From Anaerolineae bacterium (GTDB taxonomy: Bacteria; Chloroflexota; Anaerolineae; Aggregatilineales; Phototrophicaceae), in contig JAAXID010000172.1 in the NCBI GenBank assembly GCA_012270545.1, positions 1 through 43,080 on the forward strand: a DNA stretch of 43,080 bases. The letters run 5' to 3'. Every line of letters begins with the position of its first letter. Positions within the stretch are counted from its first letter, which is position 1. The translations under genes were made by a program, and so were the position numbers. Shown here one piece after another: positions 42,031 through 43,080 of the stretch. The notes under the pieces were generated by a model. The model worked only from the letters and a program-made list of their open reading frames with translations. It had not been told where the DNA came from and searched no databases.

Positions 42031-42395
42031 AGCGCCGCTGCACCTGCCACAAACCGGAAAGTGACCTAAGTCGGTTGCTGGCGCGTGGCGGCCGACCATT
42101 CATTCAGAAGCTGCTTGAGCGCGCGCCAAAAAGGGCGGTGCCGCCTCAAATCAAGCGGCGGGAACGCCGGACGCTGCAGCGGCATTACCGCGGATGGTAT
42201 CGGCAGCTTGCGGCGGATTACCGCGAACGCTGCGCCAATTGTGGCGCTGGCGAAAACCTGGTGCTCGATCATGTGATTCCTATCGCCAAAGGCGGCTTAT
42301 CCCGGCTGGAAAACCTTCAGCTGCTCTGCGCCGAATGCAATCGGATCAAAGGGGTGCTGATGATCGATTGCCGGTCCTTCACACATCGAGAATGA
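42003..42395 (+). CDS. Small HNH endonuclease with N-terminal zinc ribbon
   Basis: This 130-residue protein has an N-terminal four-cysteine knuckle (C3, C6, C13, C15), a basic middle region, and a C-terminal HNH domain with CxxC (C77, C80), DH (D89, H90) in LVLDHVIPIAKGGLS, N104 in RLENLQLLC, and a second CxxCN (C109-C112-N113). The HNH metal and catalytic positions are complete, so it is probably an active DNA nuclease. Its start lies inside the end of nagA (28-base overlap), and its stop overlaps the convergent PhyH-type gene by 17 bases. A link to amino-sugar metabolism is not evident; it may be a stand-alone or homing-type nuclease. Confidence 0.8.
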   Translation: MYCAYCGRLKRRCTCHKPESDLSRLLARGGRPFIQKLLERAPKRAVPPQIKRRERRTLQRHYRGWYRQLAADYRERCANCGAGENLVLDHVIPIAKGGLSRLENLQLLCAECNRIKGVLMIDCRSFTHRE

Positions 42396-43080
42396 AGCGC
42401 GCCTGCGGGCTCAAGCGGGACAGGGTCGCTGCGCTGAGGGAGGCTTTCTGGTCCATTTGCTGCGGATTGTGGCGGCGGGTGAAGTAGGAATGGAGGGCAT
42501 AACGCGGCGTCTCGGTATTATTGGACGTGCCGGCGTGCCACAGGTGTGAGTTAAAAACGACGACCGTGCCCGCCTCGCCGGTTAGGAGTATCTCATCCGG
42601 GTGCTTCGCCCACGGATTATCGAGGATCTCTTTCGGGTTCTGGCCAGAGCGGTGGGAGCCAGGCACGACGCGGGTGGCGCCGTTCTCGCGGCTGAAATCG
42701 ACCAAGAGCCAGATCGAATTGCAGACCTGAAAGTCCTTCGGATCGACGCCGCTGTGCCAATCGACGTGGAAAGCTTGCAGGCCATCGCCGGGCACAGACG
42801 CGCGGCCGTTGAGTGATGAGAGCTTGAAGTCCCCCTTAAAGACATGGTTCATCGCCGCCAGGACGCGGGGATGAGTGAAGCAGATTTCGAAGAGCGGGTC
42901 TTTGTCGACGAGATTGGCGAGGCGGACGGCGCCTTTTTCCTGCCCGAATTCGCTGCCGGCATCTTCGCCTTCCTCAACGATCAATTGCTTTACCCGCTCG
43001 CGAATGGCGCGGACCTGCGCGGGCTTCATGACCCCCGGCAGCGGGAGATAGCCCTGCTCGTCGAGCTGTCGCTTTTCGCT
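42379..43080 (-). CDS. Phytanoyl-CoA dioxygenase (PhyH)-like protein, 5' end beyond the window
   Basis: This is a non-haem Fe(II)/2-oxoglutarate oxygenase of the PhyH family. The frame stays open to the right edge; reading upstream of the internal ATG at 43029 gives QLDEQGYLPLPGVMKP, the normal family N-terminus, so the true start lies outside. Iron ligands are H and D in AFHVDWHSG and the distal H in FNSHLWHAGTSN. The 2-oxoglutarate-binding arginine is in TPRYALHSYF. Members hydroxylate diverse small molecules, so the substrate is unknown. The C-terminus overlaps the HNH gene end to end on the opposite strand. Confidence 0.88.
   Translation of the reverse strand, partial: SEKRQLDEQGYLPLPGVMKPAQVRAIRERVKQLIVEEGEDAGSEFGQEKGAVRLANLVDKDPLFEICFTHPRVLAAMNHVFKGDFKLSSLNGRASVPGDGLQAFHVDWHSGVDPKDFQVCNSIWLLVDFSRENGATRVVPGSHRSGQNPKEILDNPWAKHPDEILLTGEAGTVVVFNSHLWHAGTSNNTETPRYALHSYFTRRHNPQQMDQKASLSAATLSRLSPQARFILDV

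Overview
The window is about 58-62% GC over most of its length and carries a metabolic, non-phage stretch of a heterotrophic bacterium. I infer a Chloroflexota-type organism (Anaerolineae-like) from three things: the mix of ABC uptake systems with twin-arginine or Sec-type binding proteins, the Gfo/Idh, SDR, PhyH and DUF3604 genes, and a dispersed GGGGCGA...TCGCCC hairpin repeat that I recall from such genomes. This placement is not certain. No rRNA, tRNA, CRISPR array or intact transposase was seen.

Layout. (1) Positions 1-656: 5' part of moeA, running off the left edge. (2) 657-1633: no intact gene, but remnants of a decayed gene and perhaps of a TnpB-type transposase gene. (3) 1634-7943, minus strand: a lower-GC operon with a PotD/PotB/PotC/PotA-type ABC importer, a nucleoside phosphorylase and adenine deaminase, that is, purine uptake and salvage. 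(4) 8037-8779: decayed sequence. (5) 8780-19404, plus strand: a dipeptide-type ABC importer without ATPases, a SelA-like PLP enzyme, an N-acyl-D-amino-acid deacylase, a wrecked class III aminotransferase, a wrecked RidA, an M81 (MlrC-like) peptidase and a DUF3604 protein. This reads as a peptide or D-amino-acid catabolic module under decay. (6) 19589-26337, minus strand: an NAD-linked molybdenum formate dehydrogenase operon (FdhF-like catalytic subunit, NuoE-NuoF fusion, NuoG-N-like iron-sulfur subunit, FdhD, MobA) with a HepT/MNT pair inside it. moeA belongs to the same cofactor pathway, so blocks 2-5 look like material inserted between fdhD and moeA.

(7) 26500-34299: a polyol or sugar block with an erythritol/L-threitol-type dehydrogenase and two tandemly duplicated SDRs on plus, facing an ABC sugar importer (binding protein, two permeases, no ATPase), a Gfo/Idh/MocA oxidoreductase and a xylose-isomerase-like epimerase on minus. 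(8) 34505-42030: an amino-sugar or cell-wall recycling block with NamZ (exo-N-acetylmuramidase, DUF1343/GH171), an M24 peptidase, two different SIS-domain sugar isomerases or deaminases, a GH20 beta-hexosaminidase and NagA. (9) 42003-43080: a small HNH nuclease and the greater part of a phytanoyl-CoA dioxygenase-like gene cut by the right edge.

The genes fit an organism scavenging purines, peptides, polyols and murein or chitin sugars, with formate oxidation feeding NADH. The most unusual points are a degenerate MNT antitoxin inside the formate dehydrogenase operon, a PotD-type importer tied to purine salvage, a hairpin over the dppB start codon, a lost metal-ligand histidine in the deacylase, and two co-located wrecked imine-chemistry genes.
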